Of a stretch of 64,000 bases of DNA, positions 45,292-54,284 are shown one piece after another. A program made the position numbers and the translations under genes. Source of the stretch: an uncultured Helicobacter sp. (GTDB taxonomy: Bacteria; Campylobacterota; Campylobacteria; Campylobacterales; Helicobacteraceae); contig CALVBL010000005.1 of assembly GCA_944325775.1 (NCBI GenBank), forward strand, positions 1 to 64,000, in the 5' to 3' direction. Position 1 is the first letter of the stretch, and each line of letters opens with the position of its first letter. The notes below the pieces were generated by a model. That model ran no database searches and was not told the DNA's origin. It was given only the letters and a program-made list of their open reading frames with translations.

Positions 45292-46401
45292 ATGTTTCCT
45301 TTTATCGATCTTGCTAAGATTAATGCGCGTTTTGACTTGTGCTCTGCGTTTGAGGCGTTTGTGCAGAGCGCGCAGTATATACAGGGCGAGGAGAGTGTGC
45401 GCTTTGAGCGGGAGTTCGCCACATATTGTGGCTCTAAGCATTGCATAGGTGTGAGCAGTGGCTCTAGCGCGCTCTATTTAATTCTCAAAGCCTACAAACA
45501 GCTAGGCAAACTCCATGATCACGACGCTATCATCGTCCCCACCAATACTTACATCGCAAGTGTTTTTGCTATCACTCAAAACAACCTCACTCCCATTTTT
45601 GCTGAGCCTAGTGCGCAGGATTTTTTGCTTGATACTTCTGCGTTAGAATCTCTCCTTACGTCGCGCACAAAGGCGATTATGCCGGTGCATTTGTATGGGC
45701 AGCTGTGTGATATGGAGAGGATCAATGCCTTTGCCAAAGCGCATAATCTCCTTGTGATCGAGGATAGCGCACAGGCACATGGAGCGTATTTGCGAGATTC
45801 ACACACGCGATCGGGTGCGTATGGCGATGCAGGGGGTTTTAGCTTCTATCCTGCCAAAAATCTCGGTGCGCTGGGTGATGGTGGGGCTATCACGACGAAT
45901 GATGATGAGCTGGCTGCGACTCTTAGATGTCTTGCCAATGCTGGTAGCACGAGCAAATACACGCACACGCTTGATGGGATCAATGCGCGCTTAGATTCAC
46001 TCCAAGCCCTTGTGCTGCGCATCAAGCTCGCGCTTTTAGATTCTGATAATGCCCATAGGCGTGAGATTGCTAAGACTTATGCAAGTGCAATCACGCATAG
46101 TGAGATCATACTCCCGCATTATCGCATTTCTACTCCGCATTCGCATGTGTGGCATTTGTTTGTGATCCGCACCAAAGCACGCGAGAGATTACGCTCGCAC
46201 CTCACGCGATATGGTGTGCAGAGCATCATTCACTATCCTATCCCCGTGCATAAGCAGCTAGTTTATGCGCGTTATAATCATTTAGAGTTGCCCATCGCCC
46301 AGAGTTTGCAGAATGAGATTCTAAGTCTGCCTATCAGCCAAGTCCAGAGTATTGAGGACACACACAAAATCGCGGAGATTCTCAATGCCTTTGTGTTATA
46401 A
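45292..46401 (+). CDS. DegT/DnrJ/EryC1/StrS sugar aminotransferase
   Basis: A 369-residue PLP enzyme that transfers an amino group to a keto-sugar nucleotide for surface glycans. The N-terminal FIDLAKINARF, SSGSSALYLIL, VHLYGQLCDM, EDSAQAHGA and the cofactor lysine in FYPAKNLGALGDGG are all in place, as is NARLDSLQAL. It resembles enzymes of the FdtB/QdtB type (3-amino sugars), but the exact sugar is unclear. ATG 45292 is preferred to a TTG one codon before. Its neighbour downstream is the pyruvyl-transferase fusion, so both probably serve one glycan. Confidence 0.85.
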   Translation: MFPFIDLAKINARFDLCSAFEAFVQSAQYIQGEESVRFEREFATYCGSKHCIGVSSGSSALYLILKAYKQLGKLHDHDAIIVPTNTYIASVFAITQNNLTPIFAEPSAQDFLLDTSALESLLTSRTKAIMPVHLYGQLCDMERINAFAKAHNLLVIEDSAQAHGAYLRDSHTRSGAYGDAGGFSFYPAKNLGALGDGGAITTNDDELAATLRCLANAGSTSKYTHTLDGINARLDSLQALVLRIKLALLDSDNAHRREIAKTYASAITHSEIILPHYRISTPHSHVWHLFVIRTKARERLRSHLTRYGVQSIIHYPIPVHKQLVYARYNHLELPIAQSLQNEILSLPISQVQSIEDTHKIAEILNAFVL

Positions 46402-46402
46402 T
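46397..46402 (+). promoter_or_regulatory. -10 box of the pyruvyl-transferase gene
   Basis: TATAAT in GTGTTATAATATC, overlapping the stop codon of the aminotransferase gene, 44 nt before ATG 46446. Confidence 0.5.
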
Positions 46403-46411
46403 ATCTATCTG

Positions 46412-46426
46412 TGCGTAATTTACGCA
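46412..46426. promoter_or_regulatory. Perfect palindrome at the expected transcription start
   Basis: TGCGTAA-T-TTACGCA, seven base pairs around one base, begins 10 nt after the TATAAT box. A perfect symmetric site at +1 is where a repressor would bind. It could equally be the 5' stem of the message, although a one-base loop argues for DNA recognition. Confidence 0.4.
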
Positions 46427-46738
46427 AATATATTAAGGAGTTTCCATGCCGATTTTACCCCAATACAACCACTGCTGCGGCTGTAGTGCATGCTATGCTG
46501 CCTGCCCGCACGATAGTATCACGATGAGTCCCGATAGTGAGGGATTTTTGTATCCTCTTATAGATTCTGTCACCTGCACAGAGTGCAAGGCTTGCGAGGT
46601 GGTATGCCCTACATTGCCATTTTTGGATTTCGCACCATATAATGCCGTGCGCAAGACTTCCAAATTTCCATATAATCCCAAACTCTCCTGCGCCCAAGCC
46701 ATCAGCGCGATTGTAGAATCCAAAAAAGATTATATAAT

Positions 46739-46747
46739 CCCCCCCCC
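46739..46747 (+). repeat. Homopolymer C9 contingency tract
   Basis: Nine C followed by TTATT. At this length the reading frame closes within three codons; ten or seven would open the full fusion. The tract lies between the ferredoxin and FrhB-type domains. Confidence 0.85.
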
Positions 46748-47448
46748 TTATTAAGCCCCTCTACACACGATTCAAATCCTTCAGATACCACTCCTTCTTT
46801 CACACCACTCCGAGACTTTGCCTCATCATTGACTATCGCACGCCACTGCTTTGCGTTCAAGGCTAAAGATATGCAGCTGCGCTTAGATTCTAGCTCGGGT
46901 GGGATATTTAGTCTTTTGGCACAATCTATCTTGTCTCAAGGTGGTGTGGTGTTTGGGGTGGGGTATGATGAGAATCTGCGCGTGGTGCATAAGAGAGTAT
47001 TGAGCGATAAGCCAAATTCCTCTCTTGTGCAATCTTTAAGTGAGCGCGGTGACTTAACTTCTCAAGAGGCAAAGCCAAATATAGAATCTAAAGCAGATTC
47101 AGATTCTATATTTGCGCACAAGAGAAGCCAAGTAGATTCGCTAGATTCACTTCGGCGATCAAAATATGTCCAATCCGACAAAGGCGATAGTTTCCGACAA
47201 GTCAAGGCATTGCTAAAGCAAGGGCGTAATGTGCTCTTTAGTGGTGTGCAGTGTGAGATTCAGGGGCTACTTGCCTATCTCAAAAAGCCCTATGAGAATC
47301 TGCTCACTTGTGAAGTTATTTGTAATTCTGTGCCAAGTCCCAAAGTGTGGGAAATCTACAAGCAAAGTTTGTGTGAGAAAGAGGAAAAGCTCATAGATTT
47401 TAACTTCCGTGGCAAGGATTATGGTTGGGAAAACGGGGTGTTTGCGGT

Positions 47449-47478
47449 AAAGACAAAGACAAAGACAAAGACAAAGAC
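47449..47478 (+). repeat. Tandem hexamer AAAGAC x5
   Basis: Five perfect copies of AAAGAC in the second frame of the fusion gene, encoding alternating Lys-Thr (KTKTKTKTKT). Because the unit is six bases, changes in copy number would lengthen or shorten the protein without a frameshift. Confidence 0.85.
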
Positions 47479-49218
47479 AATCCCACACTACGAGTCCTCA
47501 TTTATGCGCGGATTTTTGGATCATCTCATTACGCGCCCAAGTTGCGAAAACTGCTATGCCAAAGACGGCAGAAGTGGCGCAGATATTACGTTAGGGGATT
47601 TTTGGGGTGTGGGGCGAGCGCATCCGGAGTTTAGTGATAATATAGGTGTGAGCTGCGTGATCGCGCACAATGCAAAGGCTCTAAGCGCGTTAGAATCTAT
47701 CAAAGACCTTGGGGAATGGGAGCTAAGCAGCTATGAGGCGATCGTAGCAGGCAATAAGGCACTGATAAAATCAGGCTTTGCTAACCCCAAGCGCAGGCAG
47801 GCTTTAAAGGATATCATAGACACATACATCACAAAGGGTGCGAGAGAATCCATAAAAGCACTAGAGCGATATCTGATCCATAGGGCTAAGCCAAGTCTCA
47901 AGCAAAGAGCGCGACGCCAGATCGCAGCACTGCTACCCAAAAGAAGCAAGGTATATCTTAAGAATCTTGTGAAAAACCTCTTGAGACGTGATAAGAAAAT
48001 ACATATCGCTATTGCGACTTTTATTGATACAACAAATAACTATGGGCAAATTATGCAAGCATATGCGTTGCAAAGATTTTTGTCTCAAAGATATCCGAAG
48101 GTGGATATTAGCTTTATAGATGTTCATAAGATTCTCATACCTAAGTCGCGGCGCGTATGGAGAGCGTTCAAAAAATACGGAATCTTGGGATTTGTGAGGA
48201 AATTTGTAGCTAAGATTCAGGCGAGATGCACACCACATACACCCACGCCCGATGAAGTATATAACAAATCTTGCGATGATTTGCGCGGCTTAGATACATT
48301 TCGCCAAAGCTTTATGCGCGCACCAAGCAAGACATTTAACAATCTGTATTTTCACAATATCCCCAAAGCAGATGTGTTTATTGTAGGGAGCGATCAGATA
48401 TGGAATGGATGGGGAACTATCACAAAAGAGAATTTTTATGTGAGTTATTTATATCATTATTTGCTTGGTTTTGTTGATAAGCGTAAGCGCGTGTTTAGAA
48501 ACACCAAAAAGATAGCTTATGCCCCAAGTATCGGATCGACGGATATACCTGAGGAGCTTAAGGGATTTTTTGCGCAGTATTTGCAGAGTTTTGATGCGCT
48601 ATCTGTGCGTGAGGAGTGTAATGTGGATTCACTAAAAGAGCTAGGATTAGAATCTATCTGCGTGCCTGATCCCACGATGCTACTCTCACGCGAGGATTAT
48701 CTAAGTATCGCCAAGTCTTTGGATCACCAAAGCGAGGTGTTTGTGTATATGCTGGGTACTAGCACGATGATTGATAAAGACGCGCTTTTGGACTTTGTGG
48801 CTAGCACGCATAAAGTCCTCTATGCAAACGCCAATCTCAATATGCAATATTCGTGTGCGTATGATGGAAATACGGAGTTTTATCCCACACCGCAGGAATG
48901 GCTGGGTGCGATCGCAGATTCTGCATTTATGATTACCAACTCCTTTCATGGCTGTGTGTTTTCCATCATTATGAATACACCCTTTTTAGCGCTTAAATTG
49001 GGGGGAGGTGCTGGAGCGATGAACACGAGGTTTGAGACTTTGTTAGAGATTTTTGGATTGCAAGATAGGCTATGTAGTGATCTAGAGGAGTTTAAGCACA
49101 AATTCGCACAGCAAGCCCCGATAGACTGGCAGGCGGTCAATGCACGACTTGGGGCTTGGTCGCAGGTAGGCAAGGACTATCTAGCCAAAAATGTGGGAGT
49201 ATATGCGGTATAATGCTT

Positions 49219-49283
49219 TATAGAATCTATACCGCTCTCAAATCGCGTCAATGAGGTGGCGACACCAAACAATCCTAGAATCT
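49219..49283 (+). repeat. Left module of the compound repeat, at copy D
   Basis: Starts TATAGAATCT 5 nt after the upstream stop codon, contains CTCAAATCGCG and GCGACACCAAACAATC, and ends TAGAATCT. The blocks match those at 3665-3729 and 54209-54273 in order. Confidence 0.7.
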
Positions 49284-49298
49284 TGTCAAAAACTAAAG

Positions 49299-49389
49299 TG
49301 TATGCACGCGAAGCGGAGCGAGTGGAGATTCATTCTCCACGAAGCGATACACAAGTTTTGCCATAGCAAATCTTGCATTGAAATAATAG
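49299..49389 (+). repeat. Two-hairpin intergenic repeat, copy D
   Basis: Begins TGTATGCACGCG, AAGCGGAGCGA. Hairpin 1 is GTGGAGA (49322-49328) with TCTCCAC (49334-49340), loop TTCAT, one compensated pair different from copies A and C. The linker GAAGCGATA leads to hairpin 2, CAAGTTTTGC (49352-49361) with GCAAATCTTG (49366-49375), nine of ten pairs. The ogt ribosome binding site AAGGAGG follows directly. Confidence 0.85.
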
Positions 49390-49404
49390 AATCTAAGGAG
49401 GTAT

Positions 49405-49884
49405 ATGGTGCTGGAGCGATGTGTGATCACGCCTATCGGTAGGCTATATGTGGGTGTGGAAGATGAATATATTGTAGCGCTGGATACGCGTAAGCTAGGC
49501 GGTGAAGAGACGCATAAGCATCCGCTGCTAGATGAGGCAAGTAGGCAGCTAGAGGCGTATTTTCATAAGAAATTACGAGCTTTTGACCTCCCGCTAAATC
49601 CTTCTGGTAGTGCGTTTCAAAAGGCTGTATGGAGAGAGTTGTGCAATATACCCTATGGCGAGGTGCGAAGTTATCAGGAGATCGCACGCGCGGTGGGAAA
49701 TGCAAAAGCGAGCAGGGCAGTGGGCAATGCGAACAATAAAAATCCCATAATGATCCTTATCCCTTGTCATCGTGTGGTAAGCCACAGCTACCATACATCT
49801 GGGCTTAGCCTAAAGACTCTGGGCGGCTATGCGCTTGGAGTGGAGATAAAACAATGCCTCTTGCGACTTGAGATGGTGCTATAA
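49405..49884 (+). CDS. ogt: Methylated-DNA-protein cysteine methyltransferase
   Basis: Suicide DNA repair protein of 159 residues that takes the methyl group from O6-methylguanine. The acceptor cysteine is in MILIPCHRVV, the DNA-binding helix in PYGEVRSYQEIARAVGNAKASRAVG, whose AVGNA is doubled as normal for the family (read as two short pieces), and QKAVWRELCNIP precedes it. The start follows AAGGAGG. The leader is copy D of the structured repeat. Confidence 0.93.
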   Translation: MVLERCVITPIGRLYVGVEDEYIVALDTRKLGGEETHKHPLLDEASRQLEAYFHKKLRAFDLPLNPSGSAFQKAVWRELCNIPYGEVRSYQEIARAVGNAKASRAVGNANNKNPIMILIPCHRVVSHSYHTSGLSLKTLGGYALGVEIKQCLLRLEMVL

Positions 49885-49917
49885 GCGCGCTTTATAAGAC
49901 TTTAAATCTATATTGTC

Positions 49918-49923
49918 TATAAT
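49918..49923 (+). promoter_or_regulatory. -10 box of the candidate 6S RNA
   Basis: TATAAT in TTGTCTATAATTCG. A start 7 to 8 nt later falls at about 49931, precisely where the closing stem of the putative RNA begins. Confidence 0.5.
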
Positions 49924-49930
49924 TCGCGAT

Positions 49931-50131
49931 ACCTAGATAACGCGCTTTTCTCACATAAATAACCGCAAGTCTGTTACTAAAAAAGCTTGTTGGGGTATGT
50001 AGTGTTGTATGTGTGTTGGTATTTTCGCTTGTAGCCCTTAGGGGTGAGAATCTGCCCCTAATTATGACCTCTTATCCCTAGATTTTTACTTTTTTAGGCT
50101 TTGCTACATTTAGAGTAACGCTTATCTGGGC
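49931..50131 (+). ncRNA. ssrS: Candidate 6S RNA (purD-upstream RNA)
   Basis: The ends of this 200-nt stretch pair: CCTAGATAA (from 49932) with TTATCTGGG near 50122-50130, allowing one G-T. Inside, CTAAAAAAG (49977-49985) pairs with CTTTTTTAG (50089-50097) over nine positions, GGGGTA can pair with TATCCC, and TTAGGGG (50038-50044) pairs with CCCCTAA (50055-50061) as a terminal hairpin. A long rod with an open central region is the 6S RNA shape, which mimics an open promoter to bind RNA polymerase. From memory, a conserved RNA lies upstream of purD in Campylobacterota and corresponds to 6S RNA. The fold was done by hand; a covariance search is needed to confirm it. Confidence 0.55.
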
Positions 50132-50152
50132 TACTTAGTAGGAAGGTTGGCA

Positions 50153-51523
50153 ATGCAAACACAAAAGATTCTCATTCTTGGTAATGGTGGTAGGGAGTAT
50201 GCCATTGGTCTTGCTCTCTCGCAGGATACACGCGTAGAGGAGTTATATTTCGCACCCGGCAATGGAGCGACTTGGCTACTTGGTAAAAACATTACTTATA
50301 ATGACAATCACGAGCTTGTGCAGATATGTAAGCAGCTAAGAATCACGCTTGTGGTGGTGGGTCCCGAGGAGCCGCTAACCAAGGGCGTGAGTGATGTGTT
50401 GCGTGAGAATGGCATTAGAGTATTTGGTCCTAGTGCTAGGGCTGCACAGCTTGAGGGTTCTAAGGCGTTTATGAAAGACTTTGCCACACGCCATAATATC
50501 CCAACCGCGCGCTATATCAAAAGCAGTGATTTTGAAGAGATTAGGGCATTTATCACCACACTCACGCCGCCTATCGTGCTCAAAGCCGATGGATTGTGTG
50601 CAGGCAAGGGCGTAATCATCACACAAGATTCACAAGAAGCGCTTGAGTATGCGACAAAAATGCTAAGCGGCGAGCTCTTTGGCGAAGCGGGAAAGGTCCT
50701 CGTGGTTGAAGAGTATTTAGATGGTTTTGAACTCTCTGTGTTTGCACTTAGCGATGGCAAATCCTGCCTTGTGCTAAATCCTGCACAAGATCACAAGCGC
50801 CTGCTAGATAATGATGAAGGTCCAAACACCGGCGGTATGGGAGCTTACACGCCCACGCCGATGTGCGATAGCGCGCTTTTTGAGGAGATTAGGCGCGAGA
50901 TCATGCAGCGCGCGATCGATGGTATGGCGCGTGATGATATGCCTTTTTGTGGAGTGCTCTTTGGGGGTATTATGGTGGTGCGCAGAGAGGGGCGGCTTGT
51001 GCCCTATCTGCTGGAGTTTAATGTGCGCTTTGGTGATCCGGAGTGTGAGGTGCTACTGCCCTCACTTGAGACACCATTGCTTGACTTGCTGTGTGCGGAG
51101 GACTTGGGAGGGCTTGCAGTGAGATTCAAGCCCAACTATAGCGTGGGCGTGGTGCTGGCTTCACAAGCGTATCCTTATGGCAAAAGCACATCACAGCGCA
51201 TTTTTATCGATAGCTTTGATGATGCATTAGGGCATATTGCCTTTGCGGGAGTGGAGCTTAGTGAGGAGTTTGCGGGCTTAGATTCTAAGGCAAGTGTGGC
51301 TTTGGGTGGTTCTCTTAGCTTTAGTGAGATTCAAAACGGTGCGTTGCTAGCAAGCGGTGGACGTGTGCTTGTGTGTGTAGGCATAGGAGCGAACTTAGTG
51401 CAAGCACGGGAGAATGCGTATAAAATCGCACAATCTATTCGCTTTGAAGGTATGCAATACCGCAAGGATATCGCTATGCGTGGGATTAGGTTTTTAGATT
51501 CGCAAGATTCACAAGCGCGCTAG
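50153..51523 (+). CDS. purD: Phosphoribosylamine-glycine ligase PurD
   Basis: ATP-grasp enzyme of purine synthesis that joins phosphoribosylamine to glycine. In the 456 residues, ILILGNGGREYAI opens the N-domain, VVGPEEPLTKGV and FGPSARAAQLEGSK follow, and the ATP site is KADGLCAGKGV with NTGGMGAYTP and EFNVRFGDPE. ATG 50153 has GGAAGG at 7 nt and is preferred to a TTG at 50147. The candidate 6S RNA lies directly upstream. Confidence 0.95.
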   Translation: MQTQKILILGNGGREYAIGLALSQDTRVEELYFAPGNGATWLLGKNITYNDNHELVQICKQLRITLVVVGPEEPLTKGVSDVLRENGIRVFGPSARAAQLEGSKAFMKDFATRHNIPTARYIKSSDFEEIRAFITTLTPPIVLKADGLCAGKGVIITQDSQEALEYATKMLSGELFGEAGKVLVVEEYLDGFELSVFALSDGKSCLVLNPAQDHKRLLDNDEGPNTGGMGAYTPTPMCDSALFEEIRREIMQRAIDGMARDDMPFCGVLFGGIMVVRREGRLVPYLLEFNVRFGDPECEVLLPSLETPLLDLLCAEDLGGLAVRFKPNYSVGVVLASQAYPYGKSTSQRIFIDSFDDALGHIAFAGVELSEEFAGLDSKASVALGGSLSFSEIQNGALLASGGRVLVCVGIGANLVQARENAYKIAQSIRFEGMQYRKDIAMRGIRFLDSQDSQAR

Positions 51524-51545
51524 AGAGCTGTGCAGGGCAGAGTGT

Positions 51546-52007
51546 ATGGATACTAAGATTGAGCAGCTCTTAGATCGAGAGGGATTCACACTTGCGCCTC
51601 TTCAGGCTAGAATCTTAGCGTATGTACTAGATATTTGTATCATTAGCGTGGCGGTGTCGTTTATGTTTTGGGAGGAGCTGGCGGCACTGCAGATCGCGCT
51701 AGATTCTGGGAAAGACCTTAAGGACACTGCTATCGCGCTTTTGTGGTGGGTATTTGTGTTTTGTATGGTGTATGAGATGCTCTTTAGTATGCTTTATGGC
51801 GCGACTTTGGGAAAGGTGGTAATGAAAATCCGCATCATCAGTATCGATTTTGTCGATAAGCCCACTTTTGTGCAAGCCCTCGTGCGCGCACTACTCAAAT
51901 ACATTGGGAGCAATGTCTTTTATCTCACTTATTTACCCGCGTTTGATGATGTTTTTCGGCGTGCATTGCACGATAAGATCCCCAAAACCCTTGTGATAAG
52001 TAATTAA
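51546..52007 (+). CDS. RDD family membrane protein
   Basis: A 153-residue protein with three hydrophobic helices and the conserved pattern of RDD proteins: LQARILAYVLDICII near the N-terminus and GATLGKVVMKIRIIS in the middle. Members are small membrane proteins, some linked to ion transport; the role is unknown. It lies between purD and lptD and its stop codon abuts the lptD start. H. pylori has a small gene in this place. Confidence 0.75.
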   Translation: MDTKIEQLLDREGFTLAPLQARILAYVLDICIISVAVSFMFWEELAALQIALDSGKDLKDTAIALLWWVFVFCMVYEMLFSMLYGATLGKVVMKIRIISIDFVDKPTFVQALVRALLKYIGSNVFYLTYLPAFDDVFRRALHDKIPKTLVISN

Positions 52008-54203
52008 ATGCGTGTTTGCTATCTCGCTTGTGTCTGTCTCCTGCTGTGTGCTGTCGTCTATGGCGATGAGGACAGAAAAAAGATCTTTGAACTCTCAGCA
52101 AACAATGTAACCTCGCGTGGCAGTGTGGTGGTCGCGCAGGATAATGCCTTTATGCTTAGCGAAGATGTGTATATGTATGCGGACAAAATCACCTACAATC
52201 GTGAGGAAGAGAGCGCACTGCTAGAGGGGAATGTCAGAATCTATCGCGGTGGGAGTTTATTCGTCGATGCGGCAAGAGTAGAGATGAATCTAAAAACCAA
52301 GCACACGATCTTGCAGCCGGCGTATTTTCAAAACGAAAATGGTATGTGGTTTTCAGGACAAGAAGTCCAAGATAAGGACAAAATCTACACATTCAAAAAA
52401 GCCATTATTTCGGGCTGCGATGTGCAATTTCCCATCTGGCATCTCAAATCTAGCTCTGGGCGTTATGATTCACACAAAGAATACGCAAGCGCTTGGAATT
52501 CTCGGTTGTATTTTGGATCTTTGCCGGTGTTTTATCTCCCATATTTTAGTTTTCCCACTTCCACAGAGCGTAAAAGTGGGCTTTTATCTCCAGAGCTTGG
52601 TAGCACAAGCAGAGAGGGGTTTGTGTATATCCAGCCTCTATACCTTGCGCCATTTAAGCAATGGGATCTCACACTCTCGCCACAGATTCGCGTTGATCGT
52701 GGCTATGGTGGTAATGCAGAGTTTCGTATCGCAGATGAAAAAAACAATATCGCGCGCTTTAATGTCGGATACTTTCGTCAATATCATGAGTATATGAAGG
52801 ATTACAATCTCTTAAATAAAGAGATTTTTGGCTTTGAAGTGGAGTATTCTCGTGCAGGGTTGCTGGAGCCACTCTTTAGAAACTACAAAGACCATTTTTA
52901 TAGCTCTATCATGTATATGAATGACTTAGAATACAAGCGACTCCAAAAGCTAAATGGACGCTATAGCACGCGTTTGCACACTTCTAGGGTTAATTATTTT
53001 GGTCAGAGCGATAATCACTACATTGGTATGTATTTTAAATATTTCTCTAACCTCGCTCAAGCTAATAACAACAATATACTTCAGACTATGCCAAACCTCC
53101 AATACCACCATTACCTTGATACACTCTTTAGTAAGCATTTGTATTACGCCTTTGATGTGCAGAGTAAAAACATCACGCGCCACACAGGCTACACATATTG
53201 GCAAAACTCCATCAATGTGCCTCTTGGGCTTAGCTTCTCGCTGCTAAAAGACTATATTAATATCAATGGCAAGGTGGATTTATTTGCCAGCAATGTCTCG
53301 CTTGGAAATGCACAAGGTGTGCAAGATCCATTTACTCAAAGACAAGTAGAGCGCAGTATGCACTATGCGTATGCCAACTATGAAATCGGGCTAAACTCCG
53401 ATGTGGCAAAAGCCTATAAGCACTTTTTTCACACGATGCACTTTGAAGCTCTCTTCAATGCCCCAGCCTATCGCTACACCTCTGATGCATTGAGCGATCG
53501 AGTCTATCAAGCTTATGCCCAGTTAGCCGGGAGCATGAGTTCTGCCGCACTTGAAGCGTATTGGAATCCAAATGAGATCATCGATTTTAGTGCTGCCCAG
53601 CCAAAGGTGGATTTGAAATTTTCTAATTACTTCTATAGCACAGAGGGCAAAGAGCTGTTTTTCTATCGCATATACCAGAGAATCTACACCCAAAACCAAG
53701 CTTTAACCCAAAATCAGTCTTTGCGCCAAGAGGTGGGCACCACACTCTTTGATGGGCTAAACATCACGGCTAATATTTTTTATTCATACATTGCTAATAC
53801 CTTCAATGAAGCCTCTGTGACTGCGAGTTTTAACAAATTTGGCATACAATCCACGCTCAATTATTTTTTCCGCATAGATTCTAGGGCATTGACGGCAGGC
53901 ACATACGATGCGATTGCTAATCGTAGCGGATTTTTGCGCGGTAGTTTGAGATATGACTTTGGGTATTTTCAATTTAGCGGGAATCTTGGCTATGATACGC
54001 AAAATAACTATTTTAAGGATTGGAGCGTGATACTCTCACGTGATATTCGTTGCTTTGGGATCGCGCTCAAATTCGCCGCTGATGTGCGCCCGATCCTTAC
54101 GACAAACAACATCGAAACGATTTCTAACCAATACATTAAGGTGGAATTTAGGTTTGTCCCACTTGCTGGGGTTGGATTTACCCAAAGGTTGCAAAATCAA
54201 TGA
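52008..54203 (+). CDS. lptD: LPS-assembly protein LptD
   Basis: Outer-membrane translocon that inserts LPS into the outer leaflet. The 731 residues start with a signal peptide (CYLACVCLLLCAVVYG), then an OstA-type periplasmic domain (KITYNREEESALLEGNVRIY), and a large beta barrel beginning about residue 200 (YLPYFSFPTSTERKSGLLSP is the typical entry). Cysteines are few, so the disulfide pattern of E. coli LptD is not kept. The C-terminus ends FTQRLQNQ. Confidence 0.92.
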   Translation: MRVCYLACVCLLLCAVVYGDEDRKKIFELSANNVTSRGSVVVAQDNAFMLSEDVYMYADKITYNREEESALLEGNVRIYRGGSLFVDAARVEMNLKTKHTILQPAYFQNENGMWFSGQEVQDKDKIYTFKKAIISGCDVQFPIWHLKSSSGRYDSHKEYASAWNSRLYFGSLPVFYLPYFSFPTSTERKSGLLSPELGSTSREGFVYIQPLYLAPFKQWDLTLSPQIRVDRGYGGNAEFRIADEKNNIARFNVGYFRQYHEYMKDYNLLNKEIFGFEVEYSRAGLLEPLFRNYKDHFYSSIMYMNDLEYKRLQKLNGRYSTRLHTSRVNYFGQSDNHYIGMYFKYFSNLAQANNNNILQTMPNLQYHHYLDTLFSKHLYYAFDVQSKNITRHTGYTYWQNSINVPLGLSFSLLKDYININGKVDLFASNVSLGNAQGVQDPFTQRQVERSMHYAYANYEIGLNSDVAKAYKHFFHTMHFEALFNAPAYRYTSDALSDRVYQAYAQLAGSMSSAALEAYWNPNEIIDFSAAQPKVDLKFSNYFYSTEGKELFFYRIYQRIYTQNQALTQNQSLRQEVGTTLFDGLNITANIFYSYIANTFNEASVTASFNKFGIQSTLNYFFRIDSRALTAGTYDAIANRSGFLRGSLRYDFGYFQFSGNLGYDTQNNYFKDWSVILSRDIRCFGIALKFAADVRPILTTNNIETISNQYIKVEFRFVPLAGVGFTQRLQNQ

Positions 54204-54208
54204 GTGTA

Positions 54209-54273
54209 AGAGAATCTGTCCCATTGCCACATCGCGTTCCTGACACGTTTGAGCTAAACAATGTTTTAGATTC
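54209..54273 (+). repeat. Left module of the compound repeat, at copy E
   Basis: Begins AGAGAATCT 5 nt after the lptD stop, contains CCCATTGCCACATCGCG, TTCCTGACACG and GCTAAACAATG, and ends TAGATTC. The match to the module at copy B (CCATTGCC, TCCTGAC, AAACAAT) is strongest on its left half. Confidence 0.7.
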
Positions 54274-54284
54274 CAAAAATCCGC

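Larger units (their letters stand above)
46446..49213 (+). pseudogene. Fused FrhB-type iron-sulfur protein and polysaccharide pyruvyl transferase, phase-variable, OFF
   Basis: The first frame encodes 102 residues with two ferredoxin motifs, CCGCSACYAACP and CTECKACEVVCP, and stops just after a C9 tract (46739-46747). In the next frame the protein continues without a stop from the tract to 49213: an FrhB/FdhB-like domain (SSGGIFSLLAQ, LFSGVQCEIQGLLAYLKKP, SGADITLGDFWG) and, from about residue 515, a polysaccharide pyruvyl transferase domain (NNYGQIMQAYALQRFL, VGSDQIWNGWG, MITNSFHGCVFS). One more C (ten) or two fewer (seven) gives a 922-residue fusion. It is therefore an intact contingency gene in the OFF state. 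The enzyme probably adds pyruvate ketals to a surface sugar, with the iron-sulfur part in a reductive role that is not established. An in-frame hexamer repeat lies at 47449-47478. Confidence 0.85.

Noticed and set aside
46446..49213. The two frames as two separate functional genes
   Set aside because: The second frame is open all the way back to the C9 tract and has no ribosome binding site at its first possible start, and the domain order continues across the tract.
49251..49442. A 63-codon open frame running through copy D of the structured repeat, and similar short frames in copies A and B starting at the shared ATG
   Set aside because: The equivalent frame stops after three codons in copies C and E, and the stems change by compensated substitutions rather than by codon-preserving ones, so the conserved feature is structure, not protein.
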